Shown: positions 1 to 8,197 of the stretch, one piece after another
How the letters are laid out: the number at the start of each line of letters is the position of its first letter
How positions within the stretch are numbered: position 1 is the stretch's first letter
Assembly: GCA_913058395.1 (NCBI GenBank)
Contig: CAJXQI010000027.1
Coordinates: 1 to 47,032, forward strand
Direction: 5' to 3'
From: an uncultured Colwellia sp.
GTDB lineage: Bacteria; Pseudomonadota; Gammaproteobacteria; Enterobacterales; Alteromonadaceae
DNA length: 47,032 bases
Notes under the pieces: generated by a model
Told to the model about the DNA's origin: nothing
The model's input: the letters and a program-made list of their open reading frames with translations, nothing else
The model's database searches: none
Made by a program: the position numbers and the translations under genes

Positions 1-53
1 GCGCCGATGGTAGTGTGGGAGTTCCCATGTGAGAGTAGGACATTGCTAGGCTT
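1..53 (+). rRNA. rrf: 5S ribosomal RNA, 3' end (partial)
   Basis: The first 53 bases match the 3' third of gammaproteobacterial 5S rRNA: GCGCCGATGGTAGTGTGGGA at the start, GTGAGAGTAGGA in the middle and CATTGCTAGGCTT at the end. The rest of the gene and presumably the 16S-23S genes lie before the window. A terminator follows directly, so this is the distal end of an rRNA operon read on the plus strand. The exact 3' end could shift by a few bases. Confidence 0.93.
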
Positions 54-61
54 CTATTAAG

Positions 62-92
62 AAAAGCCCGTTACTGATGTGACGGGCTTTTT
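62..92 (+). terminator. Rho-independent terminator of the rRNA operon
   Basis: AAAAGCCCGT at 62-71 pairs with ACGGGCTTTT at 82-91 around a ten-base loop, and the stem ends in a run of five T. It begins nine bases after the 5S end, the normal position for an rrn terminator. Confidence 0.92.
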
Positions 93-184
93 GCTGTCTG
101 GTGATAAATAAGTTAATGAAAATATTTGCTTAATGACGATAGCGTCATAGGCCTATTTATTCTCACTCGCTATATGTAAAGAAA

Positions 185-318
185 CAACTGTGAAATGTGT
201 TAGCGGCGCGGGAAAATAGCGTGTGGGAGTTTCTCTCTATTATGTGAGAGTAGGGCACAACTCATTGCCATCTTGGCATCGTTGCATTAGGGAATCTATG
301 CACGCCATTGCTAGGCTT
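185..318 (+). pseudogene. Decayed 5S rRNA remnant with an internal insertion
   Basis: This stretch repeats the 3' half of the 5S gene in worn form: TGTGAAATGTGTTAGCGGCG near 190-209, GTGTGGGAG at 221-229, ATGTGAGAGTAGGG at 242-254 and CATTGCTAGGCTT at 306-318. The last block is identical to the end of the intact gene at 41-53. The copy is interrupted by 43 bases (263-305) bounded by the direct repeat CATTGC at 263-268 and 306-311. The stem bases around 231-240 are changed and lengthened, so it is unlikely to fold as a functional 5S. It probably arose from a duplicated rrf gene. No matching 23S sequence lies between the two copies. Confidence 0.7.
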
Positions 319-388
319 TTTTCTATATAGCAAATGAAATTAGCCACTGATCCTCTCTTTAGATATTTAAATGTTCATGACACTGGCT

Positions 389-886
389 TCATTTCTTAAC
401 TATTTTTCTATAAATGCCATCAAATGCTGTTTGCCAGGTTTCGCCTTTATCTTGGCTAATCTGCCAATGTTGTCGAACAGAACCATCTTTGTTTGGTGTC
501 CAACTGATTTTATTGGTAATTATTTGATGGTCTTTCCCGTAGGTTTCACCCACCATTACCATAGAGCCATTTTTAATGCTGGCTTGTAGTTGCAATAATA
601 ATCCAGAGCTATCAGTCCATGACTGGTGCCATTGCTTTGTTTGCTGATCATATATATTCAGGCTTTTGCCAACATAACCACTTGGAGAAGTGTATTCTTC
701 CAAAATGGTACAGCCGTTGTTTACTTTACTAATAGTATTAAAGCGGACAATATCATCAACTTCGCTGGTGACTTGCCAATCTCCGAGCTAAAAGTCAAAC
801 TCGTTGTAGCTTTCACTTGTGCAGTTTACGAGAGTAGAGTTTGAGTTAATTAAGAAAATAACTATCGCGAAGAGTGCTTTTTTCAT
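389..886 (-). pseudogene. Small secreted protein gene interrupted by one in-frame TAG
   Basis: Read on the minus strand from ATG at 886, the frame starts with a hydrophobic signal-like segment (MKKALFAIVIFLINS) and continues to a stop at 389, 165 codons in all. Codon 33 (788-790) is TAG. The residues around it read EFDF-stop-LGDWQV. Many DUF1579-like and related small proteins carry FDFWLG(E/D)W at this place, so the stop probably replaced a TGG tryptophan by one base change. The rest of the frame is intact and protein-like (W-rich, ending DGIYRKIVKK). A shorter product could start at TTG 703 but would lack the export signal and the N-terminal motif. Family assignment is by motif recall only. 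The gene could be a recent pseudogene, a suppressed nonsense gene or a sequencing error. Confidence 0.7.
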
Positions 887-1026
887 TAAGGTATTTCCGT
901 GTATAAGTTTTTGGTCTGCATTAGATTATATCTGTATGAAATTTATACGACAAGTAGTGCTGAATACTGTATTATGCGCGTTTTTAAAATTCATTTGCTG
1001 TTATTTTAATCAACAAAAGGCGATTT

Positions 1027-1797
1027 ATGCGTTACATCTCTATTTTTTGCCTGTTGGTATCACTTTATTGCAATTGCGTGATTGCTGCAGCAATCGAAGA
1101 AGAAGTCGGCATTCAAATTAGAGTGGTAACAGAAGATACCTTCCCACTACAATATTTTGAAAATGGTAAAATATCGGGTCCAGCAACCAAATTGGTAGAA
1201 CAAGTATTATCTGCGGCAAACATTAGCTATACGATTGAAGTTCTACCGTGGGCTAGAGCGTATCATTTAGCAATAACTGAACCTAATGTATTGATTTATT
1301 CATTAGCGCGTACCAAAGCAAGGACTAATAAGTTTAAATGGATTGGTCGAATTATGGCGTTAGAGTATTACTTATACGGTTCAGTTGATTCAGATATCAA
1401 TCTAAAAACGCCATTAGCCGCCCTTAAGAAGTTTCGAGTAGGTACGGTTCGAGATAGTGCTGTTGATCAATATTTAAAAGTAAATGGCTTTAAAAACTTA
1501 ACGACTGTCGTTCATGGCACACAGAATTTTAATTTATTTGAGCAAAAGCGTATTGATTTATTCCCTGCCAATCAGTCGAGTTTTCAGGCTGTGTGTTTGA
1601 AATATGCTTTTAATTGCCAAGATCTTAAGCCTCTACGTAAACTTGATATATCGTCTATTGATTTGTATATGGCGTTCAGCGAATTTACTGATGACATTTT
1701 AGTTGAAAAAGTTCGTATGGCTTATGAAGAAGTTATGCTAAAACGAAAAAGCATAGCTAGTTTTAATACGCATCAGAACAAGTTGGATAATGAATGA
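1027..1797 (+). CDS. Periplasmic substrate-binding protein, SBP family 3 type
   Basis: The 256-residue product starts with a signal peptide (hydrophobic residues 5-20, cleavage near AAA 20-22). It has the layout of family 3 solute-binding proteins: an early strand with IRVVTEDTFPLQYFENG, then a GPATKLVEQVL helix, IEVLPWARAY, and a second lobe starting at FRVGTVRDSAVDQYL. This is the type often labelled transporter substrate-binding domain or ABC amino-acid binding. No permease or ATPase gene is adjacent, as is common for the stand-alone members in Alteromonadales, so it may be a scavenging or sensory binding protein rather than part of a complete transporter. The ligand cannot be told from sequence. 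It stands alone, followed by ubiD after 72 bases. Confidence 0.75.
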   Translation: MRYISIFCLLVSLYCNCVIAAAIEEEVGIQIRVVTEDTFPLQYFENGKISGPATKLVEQVLSAANISYTIEVLPWARAYHLAITEPNVLIYSLARTKARTNKFKWIGRIMALEYYLYGSVDSDINLKTPLAALKKFRVGTVRDSAVDQYLKVNGFKNLTTVVHGTQNFNLFEQKRIDLFPANQSSFQAVCLKYAFNCQDLKPLRKLDISSIDLYMAFSEFTDDILVEKVRMAYEEVMLKRKSIASFNTHQNKLDNE

Positions 1798-1869
1798 TTC
1801 TAATTGGCATTAGGGTTTTTGGCTTTCTTACCGTTATAATACCTTACAAATTTTTAGTCAAAATCTAAT

Positions 1870-3351
1870 ATGAAATACAGTGATTTAAGAGATTTTATTG
1901 ATCAACTTGAGAAATTAGGCCAGTTAAAGCGTATCAGTCAGCCTATTTCTACTGATTTAACCATGACGGAAATCAGTGACCGCACCTTGCGCCAAGAAGG
2001 TCCAGCATTACTTTTTGAAAATCCCGTTGATAAAGATGGTAACCCTCATGGTATGCCTGTTTTAACCAACTTGTTTGGCACACCTGAACGAGTTGCATTG
2101 GCGATGGGACAAGATAATGTTGCCGCGTTACGTGATGTTGGCAAATTATTAGCCACTTTAAAAGAGCCTGAGCCACCAAAAGGTTTTCGTGATGCTTTAG
2201 ATAAGTTGCCTCTGTATAAACAAGTATTGAATATGCCTGTTAAGGTAATTAAGAAGCCACTTTGTCAGCAAGTTGTTATTACCGGTGATGATGTAGATTT
2301 GACTAAATTGCCGATTCAAAAGTGTTGGCCAGGTGATGTTGCACCATTAATCACTTGGGGCTTAACGGTTACCAAAGGTCCACATAAAGAACGACAAAAC
2401 TTAGGCATTTATCGTAATCAATTATTGGGTCCTAATAAAGTCATCATGCGTTGGTTATCACACCGTGGTGGTGCATTAGACTTTCAAGAATTTAAAAAGG
2501 CATTTCCAGGTGAGAAATACCCTGTTGCTGTGGCATTAGGTGCCGACCCTGCAACCATTCTAGGTGCAGTTACACCTGTACCTGACACACTGTCAGAATA
2601 TGCCTTTGCTGGCTTGCTACGTGGTAGTAAAACAGAAGTTGCGAAATGTATTAGTAATGAACTTGAAGTACCGGCTAGTGCTGAAATTGTTTTAGAAGGT
2701 TATATTGACCCTGAAGAAATGGCGCCAGAAGGCCCTTATGGCGACCACACCGGCTACTATAATGAAGTTGATGATTTTCCGGTATTTACCGTAACCCATG
2801 TGACGCATCGAAAAGATCCAATCTATCATAGTACTTATACTGGGCGTCCACCTGATGAACCGGCCATATTAGGTGTGGCATTAAATGAAGTATTTGTGCC
2901 TATTTTACAGAAGCAATTCCCTGAAATTCAAGACTTTTACTTACCGCCGGAAGGTTGTTCCTATCGTCTAGCTGTTGTGACCATTAAGAAGCAATATGCC
3001 GGTCATGCCAAGCGTGTAATGATGGGGGTTTGGTCGTTCTTACGTCAATTTATGTACACTAAGTTTGTTATTGTATGTGATGATGATGTGAATGCGCGAG
3101 ATTGGAAAGATGTTATTTGGGCGATGACCACCCGCATGGATCCGAGCCGCGATACGGTATTAATTGAAAACACCCCAATAGATTATTTAGATTTTGCTTC
3201 TCCTGTTTCGGGCTTAGGCTCTAAAATGGGTATGGACGCAACAAATAAATGGCCGGGTGAAACGAACCGTGAATGGGGCGAGCCCATTGAAATGACAAAA
3301 GAAGTTAAAGACCAAGTTGATGATATTTGGAATGAACTTAATATTTCCTAA
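1870..3351 (+). CDS. ubiD: 4-hydroxy-3-polyprenylbenzoate decarboxylase UbiD
   Basis: UbiD decarboxylates 4-hydroxy-3-polyprenylbenzoate in ubiquinone synthesis, using the prenylated FMN made by UbiX. The 493-residue product has the usual length (E. coli 497) and start ([22 protein letters not shown]). The family-conserved block [20 protein letters not shown] lies near residues 284-303, and the C-terminal [19 protein letters not shown] segment is typical. The gene is followed by fre after 79 bases on the same strand, the same pair and order as in E. coli and other gammaproteobacteria. No clear SD stands before the ATG at 1870, but the N terminus matches the family, so the start is secure. Confidence 0.96.
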   Translation: MKYSDLRDFIDQLEKLGQLKRISQPISTDLTMTEISDRTLRQEGPALLFENPVDKDGNPHGMPVLTNLFGTPERVALAMGQDNVAALRDVGKLLATLKEPEPPKGFRDALDKLPLYKQVLNMPVKVIKKPLCQQVVITGDDVDLTKLPIQKCWPGDVAPLITWGLTVTKGPHKERQNLGIYRNQLLGPNKVIMRWLSHRGGALDFQEFKKAFPGEKYPVAVALGADPATILGAVTPVPDTLSEYAFAGLLRGSKTEVAKCISNELEVPASAEIVLEGYIDPEEMAPEGPYGDHTGYYNEVDDFPVFTVTHVTHRKDPIYHSTYTGRPPDEPAILGVALNEVFVPILQKQFPEIQDFYLPPEGCSYRLAVVTIKKQYAGHAKRVMMGVWSFLRQFMYTKFVIVCDDDVNARDWKDVIWAMTTRMDPSRDTVLIENTPIDYLDFASPVSGLGSKMGMDATNKWPGETNREWGEPIEMTKEVKDQVDDIWNELNIS

Positions 3352-3430
3352 AACGTTAACTACATTAACCAATTAATATAATAAATATCTGCGTCTCAAA
3401 CTTAAGAGCAGGAAAAAGGTAAAGAATTAA

Positions 3431-4126
3431 ATGAATGAGATCACATGTCAGGTAGTAGCACTTACTCCATTAACTGAGTATGTTTATAAGGTGCTGTTAA
3501 AGCCAAGCAAAGCGGTCGATTTTGCTGCCGGACAATATTTGAATTTTGTTATGAGTGATGAAGACAAAAGACCGTTTTCTATAGCCAGTGCGCCCGGTGC
3601 TGAATTTATCGAATTGCAAATTGGTGCCTTCGGTTCAGACAGTTACCCTATGCAAGTCATTGAGCGCATTAAAGCCAATGCTGAAGTGACCATTGAAATG
3701 CCATTTGGTGGTGCGCAATTACGTGAAGAAAGCGAACGTCCGTTATTATTAATTGCCGGTGGTACAGGGTTTTCTTATATTAAATCTATGTATGAACATT
3801 TAGTGAATGAAAACTCTCAACGTGAAGTTATTGTTTATTGGGGCTTACGTGATCCAAGTGCCTGCTATGAGCTTGATGAAACTGCTGAGATGATCAATAA
3901 GTTAGCGAACGGAAAGTTTATTCCGGTCATCGAAACACCACATAACGATTGGCAAGGGAAATTGGGTATGGTTCATAAAGTCGTGATGAATGATATCGAC
4001 AATTTGGCCGACTACGATATTTACTTAGCTGGGCGATTTGAAATGGTTGGCGCGGTTCGACAAGACTTCGTTGAACAAGGTGCTTTAGTTGAACATATGT
4101 ATGCTGATGCCTTCGCTTTTATCTAA
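3431..4126 (+). CDS. fre: NAD(P)H-flavin reductase Fre
   Basis: Fre reduces free flavins with NAD(P)H and supplies reduced FMN to other enzymes; next to ubiD this may support prenyl-FMN synthesis. The 231-residue product has the flavin-binding RPFSIAS motif at residues 47-53, the pyridine-nucleotide motif AGGTGFSYIKSM near 108-119, YWGLRDPSACYELDE, and the terminal YLAGRFEMVGAVR block that corresponds to the (A/G)G(P)xxM region. Length equals that of the E. coli enzyme (about 233). The gene ends at a strong terminator. A LuxG-type name would be equally consistent by sequence, but there are no lux genes here. Confidence 0.93.
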   Translation: MNEITCQVVALTPLTEYVYKVLLKPSKAVDFAAGQYLNFVMSDEDKRPFSIASAPGAEFIELQIGAFGSDSYPMQVIERIKANAEVTIEMPFGGAQLREESERPLLLIAGGTGFSYIKSMYEHLVNENSQREVIVYWGLRDPSACYELDETAEMINKLANGKFIPVIETPHNDWQGKLGMVHKVVMNDIDNLADYDIYLAGRFEMVGAVRQDFVEQGALVEHMYADAFAFI

Positions 4127-4149
4127 ATTAATATAATAAGTGTTAATTC

Positions 4150-4181
4150 AAAAGCTGAACATGTGAATGTTCAGCTTTTTT
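4150..4181. terminator. Bidirectional terminator between fre and the DUF2982 gene
   Basis: AAAAGCTGAACAT and ATGTTCAGCTTTTTT form a 13-base stem around a four-base loop (GTGA). The stem has A and T runs on its two sides, so it can end transcription of fre (plus) and of the convergent gene at 4216-4899 (minus). Confidence 0.9.
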
Positions 4182-4215
4182 ATGGCCGACTCTTTTTGAT
4201 GCTATCGTTAAAATA

Positions 4216-4899
4216 TCAATCTTCAGCACTTCCTAAGTAATTGTTTGCTAACACTACAAAATCGTTAATTGAACCGTTTAAATTACTCGCTGAAATAAAT
4301 AAGTGCGCACCAAGTGCTTGATGCAATACTTCACTGTGATGCATAAATGCCGCTAAAGGTCCTTTAATCAGGTCTCCATTACTTAATAGATATGGCTCAA
4401 AGTTTAAAATACCTTGCTCAAAGGTGATCAATTGCTGCTTAATACAATATTGCAGCAATGGTTTTTGCTCGTGGATCATTCTATTGGCTAAACGTAATGA
4501 TATATTCTCAACAAGCAGCTCTACTGAGTTTAATTTAATACCAACATAGTTTAGTTCTTCTTTCGTGATACCTACGGTATTAGTCACACTGTGTATGTTT
4601 CTAATTTGTTGCCAATTAAACTTCCAATCACCATGACGATGGTAAAACGTTAATGCTTTAGATGTAATGATTAGGCTGTATTTTGGTTCAGCTAATTTAA
4701 GCAGTCCGATGAAGATAGTGACGAAACACGCAAGCAGCATAAACATAAGTGGAAAGCGTGCTTGCAGCCAAAAATGGTTGCAAAACAATGCAACGACTAA
4801 TAATGCAATAAAACCCATTAACGTGATGAACAAACCATGATGTCGTGCAATCGCTTTAATCTTTATGGTTTCTCTGGTGTTTTTAACAGGTGATACCAT
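4216..4899 (-). CDS. DUF2982-type two-span membrane protein
   Basis: The 227-residue product has two hydrophobic spans near residues 24-46 and 51-69, then a soluble domain beginning EPKYSLIITSKALTFYHRHGDWKF, which resembles a PH-like or YdbT-like beta domain. Length and layout fit the DUF2982 family known from Shewanella, Vibrio and Colwellia. No function is established for this family. The gene is transcribed alone. Its promoter side faces a 310-base spacer that holds an inverted-repeat element and arfA on the other strand. The family name is by recall. Confidence 0.6.
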   Translation of the reverse strand: MVSPVKNTRETIKIKAIARHHGLFITLMGFIALLVVALFCNHFWLQARFPLMFMLLACFVTIFIGLLKLAEPKYSLIITSKALTFYHRHGDWKFNWQQIRNIHSVTNTVGITKEELNYVGIKLNSVELLVENISLRLANRMIHEQKPLLQYCIKQQLITFEQGILNFEPYLLSNGDLIKGPLAAFMHHSEVLHQALGAHLFISASNLNGSINDFVVLANNYLGSAED

Positions 4900-4964
4900 A
4901 GCTTGATTATTACTTTATAAAGATGGGTTAATGGTTATATATTACGCATTTTTTGTCGCTTAGG

Positions 4965-5133
4965 ATATAATACCAATCCCATTGAATTGTTGCTCACTTG
5001 TACTGGTTAAAATACTCCATGGTGGCGTTGCTCTCAATCCAGATAGCTAGCTATCAGTCAATCGAGCGCCTTACCCTGATGTTATTTTTCCTGCGCACAA
5101 CAAGATCAAAAACTTAATGGGACTGTAATAATA
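4965..5133. mobile_element. MITE-like imperfect inverted-repeat element, about 169 bp
   Basis: The left end (ATAATACCAATCCCATTGAA from 4967) and the right end (CTTAATGGGACTGTAATAAT, 5113-5132) are imperfect inverted repeats: the reverse complement of the right end matches the left at about 20 of 27 positions. The middle is the perfect palindrome GATAGCTAGCTATC (5042-5055), whose centre (5048.5) coincides with the centre of the whole element. Weaker complementarity joins the two arms in between. No coding frame is present. This is the structure of a non-autonomous miniature element or a large repetitive palindrome. I could not see a second copy in this window, and no clear target-site duplication was identified. 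Confidence 0.5.
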
Positions 5134-5210
5134 CGCGACGAACATGGAGATAATCTATTCAATGATAGTCCCAAACTTAATCAATAATCGAATAAAAGGG
5201 AATTAGCTTT

Positions 5211-5414
5211 ATGGCTAAACATAAACAAAAGAAAGATCAGCATATTAATGCTGAAAGTGAATTCGGACGGGGTGTTATTAAAGATAACTTTCTGGCGGCA
5301 CTGGTAACTTCTAAGCTCTATAAGCAGCAAGTGGTTAGTGCTAAAAAAGGCAAAGGTTCATACCAACGTAAACAAAAACATAAAGGACAAGAGTCCTATT
5401 TAATAGCGGCTTAA
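5211..5414 (+). CDS. arfA: Alternative ribosome-rescue factor ArfA
   Basis: ArfA frees ribosomes stalled at the 3' end of mRNAs without stop codon by recruiting RF2, as a backup to tmRNA. The 67-residue product carries the family core: GVIKDNFLAALVTSKLYKQ (residues about 20-38) followed by the basic KKGKGSYQRKQKHKG tail (about 45-59), matching E. coli GQIKDN...LFRQRV and KKGKGSYMRKGKHG. AAGGGA lies nine bases before the ATG. In E. coli full-length ArfA has an unstable hydrophobic tail and is normally made from truncated, stop-less mRNA. Here too the last codons and the stop are inside a strong hairpin (separate entry), and the encoded tail is SYLIAA. Family call is firm; the regulation is inferred. 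Confidence 0.9.
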   Translation: MAKHKQKKDQHINAESEFGRGVIKDNFLAALVTSKLYKQQVVSAKKGKGSYQRKQKHKGQESYLIAA

Positions 5415-5441
5415 TATACGTCGTTATTAAATAGGGCTTTT
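5389..5441 (+). promoter_or_regulatory. Hairpin overlapping the arfA stop codon (nonstop-mRNA switch)
   Basis: The last ArfA codons form the 5' arm AGTCCTATTTAATA (5392-5405), which pairs with TATTAAATAGGGCT (5425-5438). GCG at 5406-5408 pairs with CGT at 5422-5424 (one G-U), and AAG at 5389-5391 pairs with TTT at 5439-5441 (one G-U). This makes about 20 pairs around a 13-base loop, 5409-5421. The stop codon TAA (5412-5414) sits in that loop. Cleavage in the stem, or termination at it, would remove the stop and leave a nonstop arfA mRNA, as known for E. coli arfA with RNase III. The T run after the stem is short, so cleavage seems more likely than termination. Confidence 0.75.
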
Positions 5442-5497
5442 AGCAAACCAATAGCCATTAGCTGAAACTGAATTTAACCTTCAATAGCGATTAGTGC

Positions 5498-6685
5498 TTA
5501 AGAATGAATTTTTCTTAATACTTGGTTAGCTTTCTCATATTCGCTTTGTTGTTCTAACACTAAAGCAAAAGCCAATAAATCTATTTTGTCGTATTGCGAA
5601 CCTTCAAGGTTCACCAAAGTATTGAACGCTTTTTCTGCCAATGGCCATTGCTGAGAAAAAACTGCGAAATGAGCCACCAACGATAACCAAAGGGCATTTT
5701 GAGGATCGTTATGTAGATGCTTTTGTGCCGCTGCAACTAATTCATTAGCTTGTGTTATTGGTAAGCTTCTTATTGATTTTAGTAGCTTACTATCAGCAGC
5801 CTTCTTAACTACCGGTAACAATACTTTTGCTAATGGCTCGTTAATATTGTTTTCTGCCAATACTCGACAATAGGCAAGTACAACCACTTCTTCTTGTTTA
5901 ACTTTTTTAGCTAGTTGCTGCCAATATTGCATCAAAGCATTGTTATCGTGCTGCTTAATTTGGTTGTTAAACGCTCCGTAAAACGCCGCTTGTTGCCATT
6001 TCGCTATAGTTTCGCTAGTAATTGTTTTTTGTTTTTTAGCGCTATTAAGTTGCTTAACAACGTAATCGAAACGTTGCTCAATAAGGCTGAGATCAATTTC
6101 AAGTGATAACAAGCGAGCATCATGACCAATATGCTTATGGTGCTGATCAATGACTTCACGCGCTAATTGATAGTTTTGCTGACCGATCAGTAATTTTATT
6201 TTAATTAAAATGGCTTCTAAACCCGCTTCTTTCAGAGTATCCGTGCTCTTCTCCAATAGTGCTAAGTAATGTTCGGTATTAGGTTTTAAGGCTTGCTTTT
6301 GTGCCGCATCAGCAGCGACTAAATAAGCAATATGCTCTAGTGAAGATGCTTCTGCAGATTTTGCCAGTAAATGTTCTGATTGTTGATAGTCACCTAACAC
6401 ATAGGCGGCAATACCTTTGTTTAGGTTTCTTAATGCACGACGACGGCCAGCAAAGGCAATTTTATTCCAAGTGGCAAAGCTAAAATTTAAACTGCCGCGA
6501 AAAACTTTTAGTGTGATTAATAAAGCCATAAAAGTTAGCATCAACATGATAGATGCAGTGACTACCGTTGATTCTAAAGTTAAATCGCCCATGGCGATGA
6601 GAATATAGCCTTTCTCGTCAATAAGCATCGGGCTTAATGCAACAGCGGCAAAGATCAATAGCAATAATAAAAGTAGTCGTTTCAT
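5498..6685 (-). CDS. hemY: HemY, TPR membrane protein of the heme operon
   Basis: HemY is an inner-membrane protein with tetratricopeptide repeats coded beside the heme genes in gammaproteobacteria; its exact role in heme synthesis is unsettled. It is not the Bacillus HemY oxidase. The 395-residue product has two N-terminal spans (residues 3-20 and about 43-62), then NFSFATWNKIAFAGRRRALRNLNKGIAAYVLGDYQQSEHLLAKSA, the family signature leading into the TPR region. Length is near the E. coli protein (398). Its ATG overlaps the hemX stop by one base (TAATG), so translation is coupled. It is the last gene of the minus-strand operon. Confidence 0.9.
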   Translation of the reverse strand: MKRLLLLLLLIFAAVALSPMLIDEKGYILIAMGDLTLESTVVTASIMLMLTFMALLITLKVFRGSLNFSFATWNKIAFAGRRRALRNLNKGIAAYVLGDYQQSEHLLAKSAEASSLEHIAYLVAADAAQKQALKPNTEHYLALLEKSTDTLKEAGLEAILIKIKLLIGQQNYQLAREVIDQHHKHIGHDARLLSLEIDLSLIEQRFDYVVKQLNSAKKQKTITSETIAKWQQAAFYGAFNNQIKQHDNNALMQYWQQLAKKVKQEEVVVLAYCRVLAENNINEPLAKVLLPVVKKAADSKLLKSIRSLPITQANELVAAAQKHLHNDPQNALWLSLVAHFAVFSQQWPLAEKAFNTLVNLEGSQYDKIDLLAFALVLEQQSEYEKANQVLRKIHS

Positions 6686-8097
6686 TATGCGTCCTCTCGC
6701 TGTTTGTTCTTAGGTTCTTCATCTGGATTTTCTGCTACGGGCGCTAATATAGCTGGCTCTGTTTCGTTCTTAGGCTCAGGTGCAATTGGTGTTGTGTTGT
6801 GTGATAGTATCTCTCGAATCACGGCTAATGAGGCTAGTTTGTTTGGGTATGAAACGTTAACGGTTTCATTTTTCAGTGCTAGTAAAGCTTCAGCAAAGTG
6901 CTGATTACTGGTTTCAGCCATAGCAAAATAGTCATTTAACCAAGCATTGATATCGGTAAGTGATTGGCGATAAATTTCTGTATTACCCTTACTTGCTGCC
7001 CATATCGCGGTTTGTAATTTCAAGTTTAAGTTTTCACGTAAATTTTGTTGAAAAGTCGGTGACATTAAAGGTTCTACATTACCCGTTCTTCGACTTACGG
7101 TAATGAAATCAGCAGTAAATTTGCGCCAAGACTTAGCTAAGTTTTCTCGCCAATCACTAGCATTTTCAGTTAATTCTAAATCACTTTTTTGTTCACTACT
7201 GGTTGGAATATTTACCATAGCTAAAGGGAGTTGCTTAGACTGATGAGCAAGTGCCATTAGTTTAAGCATGACTTCGTCAGTCTTTAACTTTGGCAACAAT
7301 TGTAAGCTAGCAATATCTTGTTGAATAGTTTGGCGTAGCGATAAGAATTGTGGATCATTGAGCTCTTGAATGCGGCGCTCAGCGTCATGTAAAAGACCAA
7401 TGGCGGCAGTGGTATCTTTTTCTAACCATAAGCTGCGTGATGCGACACGGATTAAGTATTCTGCTTCATGCAATAACCAGTCGCTCGGCTGACTTTGACT
7501 TAAACTTGCCATTTGTTGTTCAAGTTGAGCCAACTGTTGTTGAAGTTGTTTAATATTACTTTCAGTATTACGTTGTACACTAGCTTCAATGGTTTTTAAC
7601 TGTGAATTGTTCTGCTGTTTTTGTTGTAATAACTGCTGTGAAACTTTTGCTTGGCTTAGCTGTAATTGTTGCTGAAACTCGTCATTTAGCTGTTGAGAAA
7701 ATTGTGCTTTTTGTTGTTCATTCCAATAGTAATGTCCGGCACTTGCGGCAATGGCTAATAAGGCAATGAGTAACGCAACAACGGCTGTTTTGGATAATTT
7801 ATTTTTTTGTTCAGTTGTGTTGGTAGCACGCATTTTTGATGGCGTAGCTGCAGAAGTTTTTTTCACTGGTGCTTTACTCATATCACTGGTTGTTTTAGTT
7901 GTTGGCTTTTGTTCGGTGCTAGTGTCAGCAAGTTTCTCATTTTGCGACTTAGGTTTCTCATCAACAGATGAAGAAGAGAGATTAATGGAAGCAGATAAAC
8001 CTTGTTGATTTTCTGTATCAATAGCGGAAGGGCCACTTGGTGTTGCCGCTTTATCGTCTGAAGGTTTGTTTGGCTCTGACTTTTTTTTATCGCTCAT
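6685..8097 (-). CDS. hemX: HemX, membrane-anchored coiled-coil protein
   Basis: HemX is often annotated as an uroporphyrinogen-III C-methyltransferase homologue, but it lacks that fold; its function is not settled. The 470-residue product has a long polar, low-complexity N terminus (about 100 residues rich in K, S, T and D), one span near 104-124 (ALLIALLAIAASAGHYYW), a glutamine-rich coiled coil (about 130-200), and the conserved C-terminal region with DWLLHEAEYLIRVASRSLWLEKD, INAWLNDYFAMAE and ALLALKNETVNV. It is longer than E. coli HemX (393), mainly in the cytoplasmic N-terminal part. It lies between hemD and hemY. Confidence 0.88.
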   Translation of the reverse strand: MSDKKKSEPNKPSDDKAATPSGPSAIDTENQQGLSASINLSSSSVDEKPKSQNEKLADTSTEQKPTTKTTSDMSKAPVKKTSAATPSKMRATNTTEQKNKLSKTAVVALLIALLAIAASAGHYYWNEQQKAQFSQQLNDEFQQQLQLSQAKVSQQLLQQKQQNNSQLKTIEASVQRNTESNIKQLQQQLAQLEQQMASLSQSQPSDWLLHEAEYLIRVASRSLWLEKDTTAAIGLLHDAERRIQELNDPQFLSLRQTIQQDIASLQLLPKLKTDEVMLKLMALAHQSKQLPLAMVNIPTSSEQKSDLELTENASDWRENLAKSWRKFTADFITVSRRTGNVEPLMSPTFQQNLRENLNLKLQTAIWAASKGNTEIYRQSLTDINAWLNDYFAMAETSNQHFAEALLALKNETVNVSYPNKLASLAVIREILSHNTTPIAPEPKNETEPAILAPVAENPDEEPKNKQREDA

Positions 8098-8197
8098 GAA
8101 CTGATCCTATCTTACATGTTGGCGCTGATGCTTTTTATACCATATCAACTGATAACTAAGCGAAAGAAGTTACGGTAATTACTTTTTATTCAAATGC

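Noticed and set aside
133-148. ATGACG/CGTCAT palindrome between the 5S copies
   Set aside because: It is short, lacks a T run and has no clear role. It may be chance in an AT-rich spacer.
626-1121. Plus-strand frames opposite and after the 389-886 pseudogene
   Set aside because: They are in the shadow of the minus-strand frame or in the AT-rich spacer, have no SD and show no known motif.
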